From the NCBI GenBank assembly GCA_902489665.1, contig CABUAT010000022.1, positions 1 to 33,263 of the forward strand: a stretch of 33,263 nucleotides of DNA, written 5' to 3'. The stretch is from an uncultured Collinsella sp. GTDB taxonomy: Bacteria > Actinomycetota > Coriobacteriia > Coriobacteriales > Coriobacteriaceae. Both the position numbers and the translations under genes were made by a program. Shown here piece by piece: positions 24,410 to 33,187 of the stretch (positions are counted from its first letter, which is position 1; each line of letters opens with the position of its first letter). The notes under the pieces are model-generated. The model made no database searches, had not been told where the DNA came from, and saw nothing but the letters and a program-made list of their open reading frames with translations.

Positions 24410-25210
24410 ATGGCAGCACGTGCGGACAAAGTTTCGCGTGTCGACCATGATGGAGTTACGTTGGTGGAGGGCGCGACATCCGATGTTCGCTTTGCCTTCA
24501 CCGAGCGCGCCGGTGGCGTTTCCGAAGATGCGTACTCCTCACTCAACTTGGGCTCGCATGTTGGCGATGACCCCTTTGCTGTTCAAGAAAATCGTCGTCG
24601 TGCGCTCGAGGCTATGGGTGCCGCCGAGTGCGAGCACAACCTGCTCGTTCCCAATCAGGTCCATGGTGATCATATCGTTGCGGTGACCTCGAACGGCGCC
24701 GATGACCTTGAGGACGTTCGCGAGCAGATTGCCGAGGGCTGTGATGCCATCGTCTGCACGGCGCATAACGTGCCCGTGCTGCTCTGCTTTGCCGACTGCG
24801 TTCCCGTGGTGCTGGTGGCCCCCGGCGGATTTGCCGTGGTGCACTCCGGTTGGAAGGGCACGATTGCACGTATTTCCGCCAAGGCGTGCCAGGCGCTTTG
24901 CGATGCTGCCGGTTGCGATGCGAGCGACGTTTCCGCCTATATCGGCCCCCATATCTTGGGTGACGAATATGAGGTATCCCAGGAACTCATGGATCGCTTT
25001 GCCGCCGAGTTCTCTTGCATCGATGCGAATACCTCTCGCATGCTTGATCTTTCCGCTGCCATTCGCGAGGCGCTGGTAGATGTCGGTGTCGACGCGGATA
25101 ATATCGTGGATACCCAGCTTTCGACCGTGCGTCAGAACGACCGCTTTTATTCCTACCGTAACGAGGACGGCACCTGTGGGCGCCATGCTGCGATCGGCGT
25201 GATGCTATGA
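24410..25210 (+). CDS. pgeF: peptidoglycan editing factor PgeF (YlmD/YfiH, laccase-domain protein)
   Basis: The 266-residue protein belongs to the family once called polyphenol oxidases. In E. coli the member PgeF removes L-serine wrongly built into UDP-MurNAc peptides, while others are reported as purine nucleoside enzymes. The metal-site residues are visible in NQVHGDH, CFADCVPV and HSGWKG, and GPHILGDEYEV is the typical C-terminal motif. The start at 24410 has AGGAGG 7 nt upstream. TATAAA at 24352-24357 may be its -10. In Actinobacteria and Firmicutes this gene commonly follows ftsZ and precedes yggS and sepF; here the pst operon has come between. Its stop overlaps the pstS start by 4 nt (ATGA). 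Confidence 0.9.
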   Translation: MAARADKVSRVDHDGVTLVEGATSDVRFAFTERAGGVSEDAYSSLNLGSHVGDDPFAVQENRRRALEAMGAAECEHNLLVPNQVHGDHIVAVTSNGADDLEDVREQIAEGCDAIVCTAHNVPVLLCFADCVPVVLVAPGGFAVVHSGWKGTIARISAKACQALCDAAGCDASDVSAYIGPHILGDEYEVSQELMDRFAAEFSCIDANTSRMLDLSAAIREALVDVGVDADNIVDTQLSTVRQNDRFYSYRNEDGTCGRHAAIGVML

Positions 25211-26043
25211 GAAAGATCGTATCGGTTCTGAGCGCCGCTGTGCTTACGCTTACGCTGTGCGCCTGTTCTTCGGGATCTTCGACCTCTTCCATTACCGTGG
25301 CCGGCTCCACGACCTGCCTTCCTATCGCCGAGATTGCGGCCGAGGGCTTTAAGGAGGAGACCGGCATCGACGTGCTCGTTTCCGGTTTGGGTTCTTCCGC
25401 TGGGATCGAGGCCGTCAGCGCCGGCACGGCCGATATCGCCAGCTCCTCCCGTGGACTCAATGCCGACGAACAGGATCTGGGCCTGACTCCCATCGTCATT
25501 GCCCACGACGGTATTGCGGTCATCGTGAACGACGACAACCCCGTCGATAACCTCTCGACCGAGCAGCTCCGCGATATCTACGCCGGCAAGATTACCAATT
25601 GGAAAGAGGTCGGTGGCGAGGACCTGAGGATTCAGGTCATCAACCGAGACGAGGCGTCCGGTACGCGCGAGGCCTTTCGTACCATCGTGATGGATGGCAC
25701 GCCGTTCGATCGCCGCTCGGCTGTTCTTTCGGGTACGGGCCAGGTGCGCGACGTGGTATCTCGTTCGCGTGGGGCCATCGGCTACATTTCGCTGGGCTTC
25801 GTCGATAGCCTCAACGCCAAGACCTCGGTCAAGGCCGTCTCGGTCAATCATGTTGAGGCGTCCGAGAAGACGGTCGCGAGTGGCGGCTATCCCATCTCGC
25901 GCGACCTTTACTTCTTTGTGAAGGGTGTGCCTTCGCAGCAGGCGCAGGATTACATCGACTATGTGACGTCCGAAAAGATGGACAAGCAGATTCGCGAGGC
26001 GGGCTTTATTCCCGTCACCAACGACGAGAAGGGGAGTGAGTAG
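25207..26043 (+). CDS. pstS: phosphate-binding lipoprotein PstS
   Basis: The 278-residue protein captures phosphate outside the membrane for the PstCAB transporter. A lipoprotein signal is clear: a short basic start, a hydrophobic stretch and the lipobox LCAC with C20 as the lipid-modified residue. The phosphate-binding loops VAGSTTCLPIAEIAAEGF near the N-terminus and NRDEASGTREAF in the middle match PstS. The ATG overlaps the pgeF stop in ATGA, with no room for a promoter of its own in the spacer. Translation is therefore probably coupled to pgeF. I see no Pho-box-like repeats in front of it. Confidence 0.93.
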   Translation: MRKIVSVLSAAVLTLTLCACSSGSSTSSITVAGSTTCLPIAEIAAEGFKEETGIDVLVSGLGSSAGIEAVSAGTADIASSSRGLNADEQDLGLTPIVIAHDGIAVIVNDDNPVDNLSTEQLRDIYAGKITNWKEVGGEDLRIQVINRDEASGTREAFRTIVMDGTPFDRRSAVLSGTGQVRDVVSRSRGAIGYISLGFVDSLNAKTSVKAVSVNHVEASEKTVASGGYPISRDLYFFVKGVPSQQAQDYIDYVTSEKMDKQIREAGFIPVTNDEKGSE

Positions 26044-26044
26044 C

Positions 26045-26971
26045 ATGGAAGCACAGGAAAACTCCCAGACTGAGCAGAATGTTCAGACGCCCAAGAAGCG
26101 CGAGCTGGCGCTCGTATCGCGCAGTACCTATATCAAGGAGAAGGCGCTGCAGTGGATCTTCTTTGCCTGCGCGTTCTTGGCGGTCGTTACCGTCATCCTG
26201 ATTTTTGTCTTTACCACGTACTCGGCGCTGCCCGTCTTTACTGACATCGGTCTGGCTGACTTCTTTAGCTTTACGTGGGCGCCTTCCGAGGGCCACTACG
26301 GCATCTTGTCGCTGCTTGCCGGCTCGGGTCTGGTGACCGTCGGTGCGCTCGCCATGGGCGTGCCGCTGGGCGTGGGTACGGCCGTTTACCTGGTCGAGAT
26401 TGCCAGCAAGCGCGTGCGCAAGCTCATCAGCCCCGCCGTTGACCTGCTGGCGGGCATACCCTCCATCATCTACGGCTTCTTTGGCATGATCATCATCCGC
26501 CCGTTTATCGCACAACTGACCGGCGGCCTTGGTTTTGGTGCGCTGACGGCGTGGTTTGTGCTCGCCATCATGATCGTCCCTACCATCACCACGCTCACCA
26601 TCGATGCTCTCAATTCCATTCCCATGGGCATTCGCGAGGCATCGTATGCCATGGGCGCCACAAAGTGGCAGACCATCTATAAGGTCGTGCTACCTGCCGC
26701 GAAGCTGGGTATCGTTGATGCCATCGTGCTGGGTATGGGCCGTGCCATCGGCGAGACCATGGCCGTGCTCATGGTCGTAGGTAACGCCCCGGTTATTCCC
26801 GACAGCATTGCGAGCCCCATCTCGACGCTCACGAGCCAGATTGCGCTCGACATGAGCTATTCCTCGGGTCTGCACCGCTCGGCGCTGTTCGGCATGGGTG
26901 TGGTCCTGTTTATCATCTCCGCCACGCTGGTGGGTATCGTCCGTCTGATTTCCAAGAAGAAGAGGGGGTAG
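26045..26971 (+). CDS. pstC: phosphate ABC transporter permease PstC
   Basis: The 308-residue membrane protein has a charged N-terminal part (about 1-35) and six membrane helices. The permease coupling loop is visible around GIREASYAMGATKWQTIYKV, followed by GMGRAIGETMAVLMVVGN, both typical of PstC. It starts 1 nt after the pstS stop, with GGGGAG overlapping the end of pstS. An in-frame GTG at 26036 is less likely. Confidence 0.95.
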   Translation: MEAQENSQTEQNVQTPKKRELALVSRSTYIKEKALQWIFFACAFLAVVTVILIFVFTTYSALPVFTDIGLADFFSFTWAPSEGHYGILSLLAGSGLVTVGALAMGVPLGVGTAVYLVEIASKRVRKLISPAVDLLAGIPSIIYGFFGMIIIRPFIAQLTGGLGFGALTAWFVLAIMIVPTITTLTIDALNSIPMGIREASYAMGATKWQTIYKVVLPAAKLGIVDAIVLGMGRAIGETMAVLMVVGNAPVIPDSIASPISTLTSQIALDMSYSSGLHRSALFGMGVVLFIISATLVGIVRLISKKKRG

Positions 26972-26974
26972 GCT

Positions 26975-27880
26975 ATGTCCGATTCCGTTGACACGACGGT
27001 CGATACGACCTCGTCGCGCGAGCGCATCAAGCGTGCCCTTTCCCACGGCAAGAAGGGCCGCATCAACAAGGACCTGTCCAACAAGATCATGCTTGGCGTG
27101 TTTCGTGCCGCTGCCTACATCACCACGCTGGTGCTGGTCGCTATCATCGCCTACGTGGTCATCAACGGCCTGCCACACATCTCGCTCGACTTTATCTTCG
27201 GTTGGCCCCAGGGCGTCAACGCCGAGGGCGGAATTTGGCCCACGATCGTCTCGACCGTCTACGTGACGGCGCTCGCCATGCTTATCTGCACGCCGATCGC
27301 TGTGCTGGCAGCCGTCTATCTGGCCGAGTACGCCAAGCAGGGCAAGGTCGTCGAGCTCATTCGCTACGCTGCTGACGCTTTGGCCTCGGTGCCCTCCATC
27401 GTTATGGGCCTGTTTGGCTACGCCTTGTTTGTCGAGGCTATGGGCCTGGGCCTTTCGATGGTCTCGGCCGCTCTGGCGCTCGCGCTCTTGATGCTTCCCA
27501 TCGTCATGCGCACCACCGAAGAAGCCATTCGCGCCGTTCCGCGCTATATCCGTTGGGGCGCGTACGGCCTGGGCGCTACCAAGTGGCAGGTCGTCTCCAA
27601 GATCGTGCTTCCTTCGGCCTTTGGCCGCATTGCCACGGGCATCGTCCTTGCCATCGGCCGTGCCATCGGCGAGACCGCCGTGGTGCTCTACACCATGGGC
27701 CAGGCCATCAATCTACCTATTTCGCCGCTCGATTCCGGTCGTCCCATGACCGTTCACCTGTACCTGCTTGCCAACGACGGCATCAACATGAACGCAGCCT
27801 ACGGCACCGCGCTCTTGCTGATGGTGATCATTTTGGCCTTCAACCTGTTTGCGCGCTTCCTGTCGCGCAAGCGTCGCTAG
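26975..27880 (+). CDS. pstA: phosphate ABC transporter permease PstA
   Basis: The 301-residue partner permease has a charged N-terminal segment (about 1-45) and six membrane helices. AVPRYIRWGAYGLGATKWQV is the coupling loop and GRAIGETAVVLYTMGQA follows, as in PstA. It starts 3 nt after pstC, with AGAGGGGG as ribosome-binding site. Confidence 0.95.
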   Translation: MSDSVDTTVDTTSSRERIKRALSHGKKGRINKDLSNKIMLGVFRAAAYITTLVLVAIIAYVVINGLPHISLDFIFGWPQGVNAEGGIWPTIVSTVYVTALAMLICTPIAVLAAVYLAEYAKQGKVVELIRYAADALASVPSIVMGLFGYALFVEAMGLGLSMVSAALALALLMLPIVMRTTEEAIRAVPRYIRWGAYGLGATKWQVVSKIVLPSAFGRIATGIVLAIGRAIGETAVVLYTMGQAINLPISPLDSGRPMTVHLYLLANDGINMNAAYGTALLLMVIILAFNLFARFLSRKRR

Positions 27881-27892
27881 TTAAGGAGTCCC

Positions 27893-28696
<804 letters not shown>

Positions 28697-28747
28697 TCGG
28701 TGCGACTAGTCCCAAGCCGATCGGATCTGGTCCGGTGCGTATTCACT

Positions 28748-28780
28748 GTGCGGGCGGCATGACCGCACCCAACTGATTGG
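28748..28780 (+). other. hairpins in the pstB-phoU spacer
   Basis: A 6-bp stem (28748-28753 with 28763-28768) is followed by CCAA-CTGA-TTGG (28769-28780), whose right arm covers the first bases of the phoU GGAG site. There is no T-tract. They may lower phoU translation or mark mRNA processing. Confidence 0.35.
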
Positions 28781-28788
28781 AGTGAACC

Positions 28789-29646
28789 ATGCGCAAACTG
28801 TTTTCCCGTCAGCTCATCGAGGCCCGTCACGAGATGCTGAGCATCTACGAGGCCGTCGATCTGGCCCTCCACGATGCCGTGAAGGCCTATGTGACCGACG
28901 ACCGCAAGCTCGCCACCAAGACCAAGAAGCGCACGCTTTCGATTGACGCACGCTGCGCCAACCTGGAGGCCGTCTGCTACAACCTGATTGCCACGCAGTC
29001 ACCGGTCGCCTCCGACTTCCGCTTGCTGCAGACGATCATCTACGTCGACTTTAACCTGCAGCGCATGACCGATAAGGTTCGCCAGATTTGCCGCGCCACG
29101 CGTCATATGATCAAGGCCGACATCTCGCTGCCCAAGGAGCTTGTCGGCACGGTCGAGGCCGAGGCTGAGGCCGTCTACCAGGTGCTGGGCTCTTCGCTTT
29201 CTGCGCTCGTCACCAACGACATGTCCATCATCTGCAACTTGGCCGTCGAGGACGAGCCAGTGCACGCCGCCTACGAGAAGTTCTTCCGCACCTTTAACCG
29301 CATGGACACGGGCGATTTTATGGACGACGACAGCAACTATGACGACCTGCGCCGCGCCATCATGGTATCGCGCTATCTCGATCGCATCGCCTCGATTTCC
29401 ATCGATGTCGCCTGCCGTCTGACCTTCCTGTTGACCGGACAGCGTATGACTGCCGGTGATATCGCCTGCACTGATGAGGATGAGCTCGAGAGCATGCGCG
29501 TGCCTTCGGGCGAGGGTGTTATCATGAGGCCCGCCGTCGATGCACGCTACGTTGCCAAGGTGCCCGTTAACGAGGTCAGCGAGGGTCTTCGCTACCTGCT
29601 CGATCATCTTGAGGATGAGGACGATGGCGAGGACGACGAGGAGTAA
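28789..29646 (+). CDS. phoU: PhoU family phosphate-signalling protein
   Basis: The 285-residue protein has the length and all-helical, two-repeat pattern of PhoU, which restrains Pst transport and passes phosphate status to PhoR-PhoB type systems. The two metal-binding repeats are diverged: LQRMTD replaces the usual LERIGD, and LDRIASI replaces LERIADH, losing one acidic residue in each. The protein is longer than the usual 215-235 residues because of an insert (FMDDDSNYDD region) and an acidic tail ending EDEDDGEDDEE. It closes the pst operon after a 92-nt gap with hairpins. No phoR or phoB lies in the window. Confidence 0.85.
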   Translation: MRKLFSRQLIEARHEMLSIYEAVDLALHDAVKAYVTDDRKLATKTKKRTLSIDARCANLEAVCYNLIATQSPVASDFRLLQTIIYVDFNLQRMTDKVRQICRATRHMIKADISLPKELVGTVEAEAEAVYQVLGSSLSALVTNDMSIICNLAVEDEPVHAAYEKFFRTFNRMDTGDFMDDDSNYDDLRRAIMVSRYLDRIASISIDVACRLTFLLTGQRMTAGDIACTDEDELESMRVPSGEGVIMRPAVDARYVAKVPVNEVSEGLRYLLDHLEDEDDGEDDEE

Positions 29647-29683
29647 GTAACCCCGTTCGTCGAAAGATTGTAAATACCTAAGT

Positions 29684-29722
29684 GAGCGCGGCCTTGCACA
29701 TGCGGGGCCGCGCTCTTGCGTT
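29684..29722 (+). terminator. probable terminator after phoU
   Basis: A perfect 10-bp GC stem (29684-29693 with 29706-29715) is followed by the poor T-tract TTGCGTT. Termination is likely to be incomplete, allowing read-through into yggS-sepF. Confidence 0.55.
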
Positions 29723-29765
29723 AGCATGGGACTACTTGTTTGGCTGTCAGCGGAGGCGATTGGCA

Positions 29766-30503
29766 ATGGATAACTATTTGGACTTGATGCGCGCTCGCCG
29801 CGAGCAGATTCTGGAACGTTTTTATGCGGCGCTCGATCGCGCGGGCCGTCCCCACGACGCCGCGCGCCTCATTGCCGTGTCCAAGACCGTTGGTGTCGAT
29901 GAGACCGTTGCCGCCATCCAGGCGGGGTATCGCCATTTTGCCGAGAATCGCCCGCAGGAGCTGGTTCGCAAGCTCACGGGTTTGGCGGAGCATCCGGAGC
30001 TGCCCGAGGTGCGCTTCGATATGATCGGCAACCTGCAGACCAATAAGATCAATGCGGTGCTGGGCTCAGCCGAGCTGATTCACTCGGTGGGTTCGCTGCA
30101 TCTGGCGCAGGCGATCTCGAGCCGTGCTGCCCGCAAGATTGAGGCAGGCGAACTCGCCGGCCCCCAGCGTGTGCTCATTGAGGTCAATGTGAGTGGTGAG
30201 GAGTCGAAGGGAGGCTTTTCGCCCGATGAGATTCGCGCCGCCGCGGGTGAGCTTGCGGAACTTGAGGGAATTTGCGTACAGGGGCTTATGACTATGGCGC
30301 CCCGGGGGAATAAGGATGTGGCGCGCCGCACCTTTGCGGGGCTTCGTGAGCTGAGGGATGAGCTGGAGGCGGCGCATCCCGATTTGAACCTGCCTGAGCT
30401 TTCCTGCGGCATGAGCGAAGACTTTGAGCCTGCCCTTGAGGAGGGCTCTACGCTCGTTCGCCTGGGCAGGGTAGTATTTAGCCCGGAGTTTGCAGTAAAA
30501 TAA
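29766..30503 (+). CDS. yggS: YggS/PLPBP family pyridoxal-phosphate homeostasis protein
   Basis: The 245-residue protein has the fold of a single-domain PLP-binding TIM barrel, as in E. coli YggS and human PLPBP, which buffer vitamin B6 cofactor. The PLP lysine lies in LIAVSKTVG. ENRPQELVRK, IGNLQTNKI, HSVGSLHLAQAI, GEESKGGF, GLMTM and the phosphate-binding GMSEDFEPALEEGSTLVRLG follow in order. The WHFIG motif is changed to FDMIG. The start at 29766 has GGAGG 9 nt upstream. It lies directly before sepF, as in many Gram-positives. Confidence 0.9.
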   Translation: MDNYLDLMRARREQILERFYAALDRAGRPHDAARLIAVSKTVGVDETVAAIQAGYRHFAENRPQELVRKLTGLAEHPELPEVRFDMIGNLQTNKINAVLGSAELIHSVGSLHLAQAISSRAARKIEAGELAGPQRVLIEVNVSGEESKGGFSPDEIRAAAGELAELEGICVQGLMTMAPRGNKDVARRTFAGLRELRDELEAAHPDLNLPELSCGMSEDFEPALEEGSTLVRLGRVVFSPEFAVK

Positions 30504-30563
30504 GGCTCTGAAGTGCGCACTGATTATCGGGGCGCCTGCACTAAACCGCGAGAGGACACAACC

Positions 30564-31286
30564 ATGGGCTTCCTTGACGAGATTAAAAATAAGATGCACC
30601 TGGGCGGCCAGCAGGGTTACGACCAGGGTTATGGCCAGGACGACGACTACGGCTACGATGATGGCTATGACGATGGCTATCAGGGCAACGGCTACAGCGG
30701 TGCTTCGGGCGAGGGCTTCTACACCCAAGACGAGCCGAGCAACGGCCTGCTTGGTCAGACGCGCCGTGGTGAAGCTGAGTCGGTTGCCGTGTATACACGC
30801 TCCGGGCAGCTGGTCGGCGATGACTCCCGCCATGCCACGACGTATAACCCGCCTTCGCGCTCGCAGGACAGTGTTGCGAGCGGTTATCGTCCTGGTGCCT
30901 ATGACACGCCGTCGAGCTACGCCGAGAACACCCGCGCCCGTGCCGCCGCTGCGCCTGCGCCTGCACCGAGCGATGCCTCGGCCTATGCGAGCAATATCAT
31001 CAACGCCACACCGCAGCTGCCGGCCTATGTCCTGCGCCCCGAGAGCTATGACGACGTGGAGACCGTGGTGCGCCGCGTTCGCACCAAGCAGCCTGTCGCA
31101 CTGATTTTTGTGGGCGTACGCACCGAAGTTGCCAAGCGCGTCTTGGACTTCTCTTACGGCTTTGCCTGCGGTCTGGGTGCCACGGTCAAGGAGGTGGGCG
31201 ACCGCGTGTTCATGGTGCTGCCCGCCGGTTGCGAGGTCAAAGATTCCGATCTCAAGAAGCTTCGTGCCGACGGCTACCTTAAGTAA
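30564..31286 (+). CDS. sepF: cell division protein SepF
   Basis: The 240-residue protein tethers FtsZ to the membrane. The first 13 residues (MGFLDEIKNKMHL) form an amphipathic membrane-targeting helix. Residues 17-53 are a glycine/tyrosine/aspartate-rich repeat of YGYDDGYDDGY type, and a flexible region with an alanine/proline run extends to about 150. The SepF core spans about 155-224 (LRPESYDDVETVVRRVRTKQ, FVGVRTEVAKRVLDFSYGFACG). The start at 30564 is supported by GAGAGGA. Since no ftsA is present, SepF is the probable main FtsZ anchor. The protein is longer than B. subtilis SepF (about 150 residues). Confidence 0.93.
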   Translation: MGFLDEIKNKMHLGGQQGYDQGYGQDDDYGYDDGYDDGYQGNGYSGASGEGFYTQDEPSNGLLGQTRRGEAESVAVYTRSGQLVGDDSRHATTYNPPSRSQDSVASGYRPGAYDTPSSYAENTRARAAAAPAPAPSDASAYASNIINATPQLPAYVLRPESYDDVETVVRRVRTKQPVALIFVGVRTEVAKRVLDFSYGFACGLGATVKEVGDRVFMVLPAGCEVKDSDLKKLRADGYLK

Positions 31287-31307
31287 AGACAAGACGAGGA
31301 GATTCCC

Positions 31308-31589
31308 ATCAACATCTACACTATCGTCCAGCTGGTCAATACGCTGTTCAACTTCTATTCCACGCTCATTGTCGTCTACTGCTTTATGACGTGGATTCCC
31401 ATGAAGCAGGGTGGTTTGCTTCAGGATATTGCCGCGGTGCTTGATAGCGTGTGCGGTCCGTGGCTCAACCTGTTCCGTCGTTTCATCCCGCCGATGGGCG
31501 GTATCGATTTTTCGCCGGTCGTTGCGATTATTGCGTTGCAGTTGGTGCAGAGGCTGGTTCTGCAGCTTCTTATAGGTATACTCGTGTAG
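31308..31589 (+). CDS. YggT family membrane protein with an apparent AUC start codon
   Basis: The frame after the sepF stop encodes a protein of about 93 residues with two membrane helices: IYTIVQLVNTLFNFYSTLIVVY at the start, quoted as two adjoining segments, and PVVAIIALQLVQRLVLQLLIG at the end, with PWLNLFRRFIPPMGGIDFSP between. This is the YggT/YlmG pattern, found beside sepF in Gram-positives and linked to division or envelope work. No ATG, GTG or TTG occurs before the ATG at 31386, which would delete the first helix. GAGGAG at 31296-31301 is 6 nt before ATC at 31308, so AUC (or AUU at 31302) seems to be used. A sequencing error turning ATG to ATC cannot be excluded. Confidence 0.75.
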   Translation: MNIYTIVQLVNTLFNFYSTLIVVYCFMTWIPMKQGGLLQDIAAVLDSVCGPWLNLFRRFIPPMGGIDFSPVVAIIALQLVQRLVLQLLIGILV

Positions 31590-31650
31590 AACTGACTTAG
31601 TAACTTACGTCGGGCGTGTAGCGCCGAGGCGATGAAAAAGGAGACTTGTT

Positions 31651-32325
31651 ATGGCTATTACCCCTGCAGACATCCAGGCTCAGACTTTCTCTGAGGCCAA
31701 GCGTGGCTACGATCCTGCTGAGGTCGACGTCTTCTTGGAGACGCTGTCCTCCGAGGTTGACGCTATGCTCGCTAAGATCGTCGACCTTAAGGGTCGTCTG
31801 ACTGCTACCGAGCAGCAGCTTGCCGATGCGCAGGCTCAGCTTGCCCAAGCTCAGGATGCCACCGCCCAGGCCGTTCCTGCCGCCCCCGTGGCTGTTCCCG
31901 CCCCTGACTTCTCCGCTCAGGAGCGCCAGATTTCCGCTGCCCTGATCGCTGCCCAGCAGACCGCTGAGACCATCGTCAACGATGCCAACGAGAACGCTGA
32001 GCGTATCCGCAACGAGGCTGACGCCAAGGCCCGCGAGGTTATCCGCCAGGCTCTGACCGAGAAGCAGGCCGAGCTCGAGGAGATCGATCGTCTCAAGGCT
32101 TCCCGTGAGGAGTTCAAGGCAGAGTATCTCAAGCTCATCCAGCACTTCATGGACGATGCCCAGAATTCCTTCCCGGCCGATCTGATGGCCTCCACGCCGG
32201 TCGGTTCTGCCGCTTCTCCTGCAGTGACTGTTCCCGCCGAGCCGCTGCCCGTCGCTGACCCGGTTGTCCCCGTGGCCGATCCCTTCGCCCCGATCGACAA
32301 CTTTGCTGCCGACGACCTGGACTAA
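31651..32325 (+). CDS. divIVA: DivIVA-like coiled-coil protein
   Basis: The 224-residue protein starts with the DivIVA lipid-binding domain (ITPADIQAQTFSEAKRGYDP and EVDVFLETL, about residues 3-34), followed by coiled-coil segments (about 35-72 and 90-170). An alanine/proline linker around 73-88 separates the coils, and the last 40 residues are proline/alanine-rich and acidic. DivIVA proteins collect at negatively curved membrane (poles, septum) and recruit partners. AAGGAG precedes the ATG. It is the last gene of the sepF-yggT-divIVA series and is followed by a strong terminator. Confidence 0.92.
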   Translation: MAITPADIQAQTFSEAKRGYDPAEVDVFLETLSSEVDAMLAKIVDLKGRLTATEQQLADAQAQLAQAQDATAQAVPAAPVAVPAPDFSAQERQISAALIAAQQTAETIVNDANENAERIRNEADAKAREVIRQALTEKQAELEEIDRLKASREEFKAEYLKLIQHFMDDAQNSFPADLMASTPVGSAASPAVTVPAEPLPVADPVVPVADPFAPIDNFAADDLD

Positions 32326-32351
32326 CATTCGGCCTACAATTTAGTGCCTAG

Positions 32352-32381
32352 AAAGGACCCGCAGCTTGCGGGTCCTTTTTT
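32352..32381 (+). terminator. intrinsic terminator after divIVA
   Basis: A perfect 12-bp stem (32352-32363 with 32367-32378) has a GCT loop, and its right arm runs into a T-tract of six. Confidence 0.9.
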
Positions 32382-32406
32382 ATGACTGTGCAGGGGCGCG
32401 CAACAT

Positions 32407-32444
32407 AAAAAACCGAGCCCTGCACATTGTGGCGCAGAACTCGG
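32407..32444 (-). terminator. intrinsic terminator of the minus-strand nitroreductase
   Basis: Read on the minus strand, CCGAG and CTCGG (32413-32417 with 32440-32444) and an inner 4-bp stem (32420-32423 with 32434-32437) are followed by six T. With the divIVA terminator this forms a convergent gene boundary. Confidence 0.65.
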
Positions 32445-32492
32445 CGAATGGGTGAGCGGTAAAAGGTAGGTTTTAGGGCATGTGCCAAAAAA

Positions 32493-33023
32493 CTACTTGA
32501 GGAGGAAGTTGGGGAGGGGAATGGTACGGGCCTCGCGATGCTCGGGGTCGGCGATGTGGTCGGCAGGATAGCCACAGACAAGCATGTGATAGGGATAGAC
32601 GCCCTTGGGCAGATTGAACTGCTCCTGTGCCACCTCAGGCTTAAAATGGCATACCCAGCACGTTCCCAGGCCCTGCTCGGTGGCCTCCATCATCATCTGA
32701 TCGCACACGATGGACGTATCGATTTCACTGGAATTCATCTGATCATACGGGCGCACCCAAGCATCATCGGTAACGCTGCAAATAAGGAAAACAAGCGGAG
32801 CCCCAAAGATAGACCCATCACGAGCAAACCGAGGCTGACAAGCAGCTGCCTTCTCCAGAAGCTCAGGCGTATCCAACACCATCACACGGGTTGGATGATT
32901 ATTACAAGCAGAAGGAGCAATCCGCCCAGCCTCAACAATGGCATCCACCACAGCCTGCTCCACAGCCCGATCTTCAAACTCACGACAAGAATACCGACCC
33001 CGAGCCAGATCCAAATAACTCAC
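32493..33023 (-). CDS. nitroreductase family protein
   Basis: The 176-residue FMN-dependent oxidoreductase has the family pattern: RYSCREFEDRAVEQ at the FMN-contact N-terminus, GRIAPSACNNHPTRVMV, the central GAPLVFLI strand, MMMEATEQGLGTCWVCHF and the end CGYPADHI. The substrate is unknown; members reduce nitro compounds, flavins or quinones, or dehalogenate. GTG at 33023 is chosen because GGAGGG is 7 nt upstream on this strand; an ATG further up (33062) lacks such a site. Many codons end in T (GCT, GGT, TCT, GAT), unlike the C/G-ending codons of the preceding cluster. This hints at separate origin or low expression. It is convergent with divIVA. Confidence 0.88.
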   Translation of the reverse strand: MSYLDLARGRYSCREFEDRAVEQAVVDAIVEAGRIAPSACNNHPTRVMVLDTPELLEKAAACQPRFARDGSIFGAPLVFLICSVTDDAWVRPYDQMNSSEIDTSIVCDQMMMEATEQGLGTCWVCHFKPEVAQEQFNLPKGVYPYHMLVCGYPADHIADPEHREARTIPLPNFLLK

Positions 33024-33042
33024 AACCAAGCCCTCCAAATTC

Positions 33043-33048
33043 AGTGTA
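33043..33048 (-). promoter_or_regulatory. possible -10 element of the nitroreductase gene
   Basis: TACACT on the minus strand lies 19 nt before the GTG start. No good -35 was found. Confidence 0.25.
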
Positions 33049-33109
33049 TCAACCCAAAGCAAAACAAAGGGTACCCAAAGCCCGATCCAGCCAAACGTTT
33101 AAGGCGGTC

Positions 33110-33187
33110 CCAAAGTTCCCAATCGGGCTCAAAGGCCCTGTCAACAAAAGCCTCATTGCTTTCAAAGTATCAGCCAAAGTTCCCAAT
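33110..33187. repeat. 14-nt direct repeat
   Basis: CCAAAGTTCCCAAT occurs at 33110-33123 and 33174-33187, 64 nt apart, in the intergenic stretch upstream of the nitroreductase. An 8-bp inverted repeat (33079-33086 with 33122-33129) lies around the first copy. Confidence 0.5.

Noticed and set aside
31386..31589. YggT starting at the ATG at 31386
   Set aside because: It would remove the first membrane helix and has no ribosome-binding site, whereas GAGGAG stands before ATC at 31308.
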